Shown piece by piece: positions 63,162 through 64,000 of a DNA stretch of 64,000 nt; the stretch's first letter is position 1; every line of letters begins with the position of its first letter. Both the position numbers and the translations under genes were made by a program. The notes under the pieces are model-generated. The model was not told the origin of the DNA and made no database searches. It saw nothing but the letters and a program-made list of their open reading frames with translations. Source of the DNA: Mongoliibacter ruber (GTDB taxonomy: Bacteria; Bacteroidota; Bacteroidia; Cytophagales; Cyclobacteriaceae); contig NZ_PVTR01000002.1 in the NCBI RefSeq assembly GCF_003003005.1, forward strand, positions 208,571-272,570, given 5' to 3'.

Positions 63162-63595
63162 TGACCCCCAACCCCCTCCGCCCCTACCTCCGCTTCGATA
63201 TTGACAAAGTCTTTAACCAAGTCAAAGCTGCTATGCATCGGGAAGCCGAGAAGCGTGGCAACGGAAAGGCTTTGTATCAAGACTGCTATACTGGTGAAAT
63301 TCTAAACGGTGGTGAACGCTATGACTACGAACATATTTATGGTTCGGAGTGGGTGCATACTACCTACAAACACCTACTGACGGACGAACAGATTGCCCTT
63401 GTGGTGAACTGTCCTGAAAATGTGGCTGTCACTTCGCGCAGTATCAATCAGTCCAAGGGTAAAACAAATCCTGAAGTCTGGTTTGCCAATCTGCAGAATA
63501 TAGAAAACCACCAAATAGACTTAAAACTTGCCTTGGACAATATCAGAAAAGCCAAGGCGGGAATTGAGAAAAAAGTCCGGGAACTCAGCCGCTAA
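63161..63595 (+). CDS. HNH endonuclease-like protein
   Basis: 144 residues. The HNH-type core is suggested by CYTGEIL, the His in YDYEHIYGSEW, and the NCPENVAVTSRSINQSKGKT segment with Asn and Lys. A second half-finger Cys pair is not seen, so zinc binding may be partial. Base composition is markedly less AT-rich than that of the GTPases and the codons are host-like. A remnant of the same gene lies at 56485, between the two cargo blocks. DNA cleavage is inferred from the motif; it could act on invader or self DNA. Confidence 0.75.
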   Translation: MTPNPLRPYLRFDIDKVFNQVKAAMHREAEKRGNGKALYQDCYTGEILNGGERYDYEHIYGSEWVHTTYKHLLTDEQIALVVNCPENVAVTSRSINQSKGKTNPEVWFANLQNIENHQIDLKLALDNIRKAKAGIEKKVRELSR

Positions 63596-63597
63596 GC

Positions 63598-63819
63598 ATG
63601 AATGTCCTCCGTATCCTAGGTATTGTTCTGGCTATTGCCCTGTTTTTTTATTTGGGCTATGTGCTTTGGGACATCAGTAGAAAAAAATACGGATTCAATA
63701 TTTACGGTTTGGGAACGGTGATCAGAGGATTGATCAGTTATGTGACCTTGTACTTTGGGATCTTTATAGAAACACCTGATGACAGGTTGGTGCTTTTGTT
63801 GATCACAGGGGTTTTGTAG
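63598..63819 (+). CDS. Small membrane protein
   Basis: 73 residues, starting two bases after the HNH stop. There are two or three hydrophobic segments (ILGIVLAIALFFYLGYVLW, about 5-24; a second near 40-56; a third at the C-terminal end), with basic RKKYGF between them. No family is recognised. Its constant place after HNH, with a possible relict at 56598, suggests it belongs to the cassette frame. Confidence 0.65.
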   Translation: MNVLRILGIVLAIALFFYLGYVLWDISRKKYGFNIYGLGTVIRGLISYVTLYFGIFIETPDDRLVLLLITGVL

Positions 63820-63856
63820 CTATGGACTTTTTTGTTGACTTAGCATTACCACAAGT

Positions 63857-63960
63857 TCAACCCCTTCAGGGTTGTTGCCTTTTACCATCATTCACCTTCA
63901 CCCCAGGTTTCACCTAGGGCTATTGAAAGGTTCGATCCTTTCAGGATCTTTAGGGTAACC
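63857..63960 (+). repeat. Dispersed palindromic repeat B, copy 2
   Basis: A series of palindromes: AACCCCTTCAGGGTT, CCCCAGGTTTCACCTAGGGC and GATCCTTTCAGGATC. It resembles the inverse of 43684-43735 in order and content. It bounds the right end of the island and lies in non-coding DNA that runs to the window end. Confidence 0.5.
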
Positions 63961-64000
63961 CGACATAATTCAACAAAGGAATCAAATCAGGTATTTCGAA

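Overview
The window looks like chromosomal DNA from a gliding-type Bacteroidota, most likely order Cytophagales, family Cyclobacteriaceae (Algoriphagus/Belliella-like). This is inferred from gene content, not from a database search. Supporting signs are a GldD gliding lipoprotein, several TonB-dependent receptors with carboxypeptidase-like N-terminal domains, a DUF4249 lipoprotein, a propeller-type LytS/LytTR two-component pair, a beta-lactamase-fold secreted esterase, TAnnTTTG-type promoter elements and few Shine-Dalgarno sites. No rRNA, tRNA, CRISPR array or transposase was seen.

Region by region. 1-3.3 kb: a truncated Na/Pi cotransporter diverges from a PiT-like membrane protein, followed by tadA and a superoxide dismutase. 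3.4-9.9 kb: an outer-membrane receptor, a serine hydrolase, and a Wzi-like capsule protein with a lipoprotein. 10.1-17.6 kb: wecB with a DUF985 cupin, an OmpR-type two-component system next to an Omp85-type barrel, an exported beta-carbonic anhydrase and a DinB protein. 17.6-20.8 kb: an arsenic operon (arsR, arsenate-reductase-like phosphatase, acr3, DUF6428). 20.9-22.7 kb: a small barrel protein and purU, with a decayed second copy of the purU 3' end. 22.7-29.0 kb: a translationally coupled operon of secreted protein, TonB receptor, DUF4249 lipoprotein and a plug-without-barrel protein. 29.0-53.3 kb: mostly housekeeping and envelope genes, including a SNF2 ATPase, an amino-acid permease with an aldo/keto reductase-RidA fusion, an S10 peptidase, gldD, a sodium symporter opposite a sugar-kinase-like protein, DsbD, an M20 dipeptidase, a quinone-oxidoreductase-MaoC fusion and the LytTR/propeller kinase pair.

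53.3-63.8 kb is the unusual part: an AT-rich accessory island with every gene on the plus strand. It is built from a repeated frame: a conserved leader plus a 74-residue DUF6140-like gene on the left, and an HNH nuclease gene plus a small membrane protein on the right. The frame encloses different AT-rich cargo. The first unit carries one large multidomain protein (PH-like start, helical middle, terminal helical repeats), and its HNH gene survives only as a remnant. The second unit has a truncated DUF6140 copy, then three different dynamin/septin-like P-loop GTPases, a tail-anchored coiled-coil protein, an intact HNH protein and a small membrane protein. I read this as a candidate undescribed membrane-remodelling or defence-like system carried in exchangeable cassettes. 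Its function is inference.

Two other structural signals stand out. The 9-mer TTATCCACA (the DnaA-box consensus) occurs at least 21 times on the two strands, concentrated at 29.5-45.8 kb and absent from the island. At least three families of dispersed intergenic repeats are also present, including a pair of inverted 138-bp copies at 37.9 and 46.1 kb.
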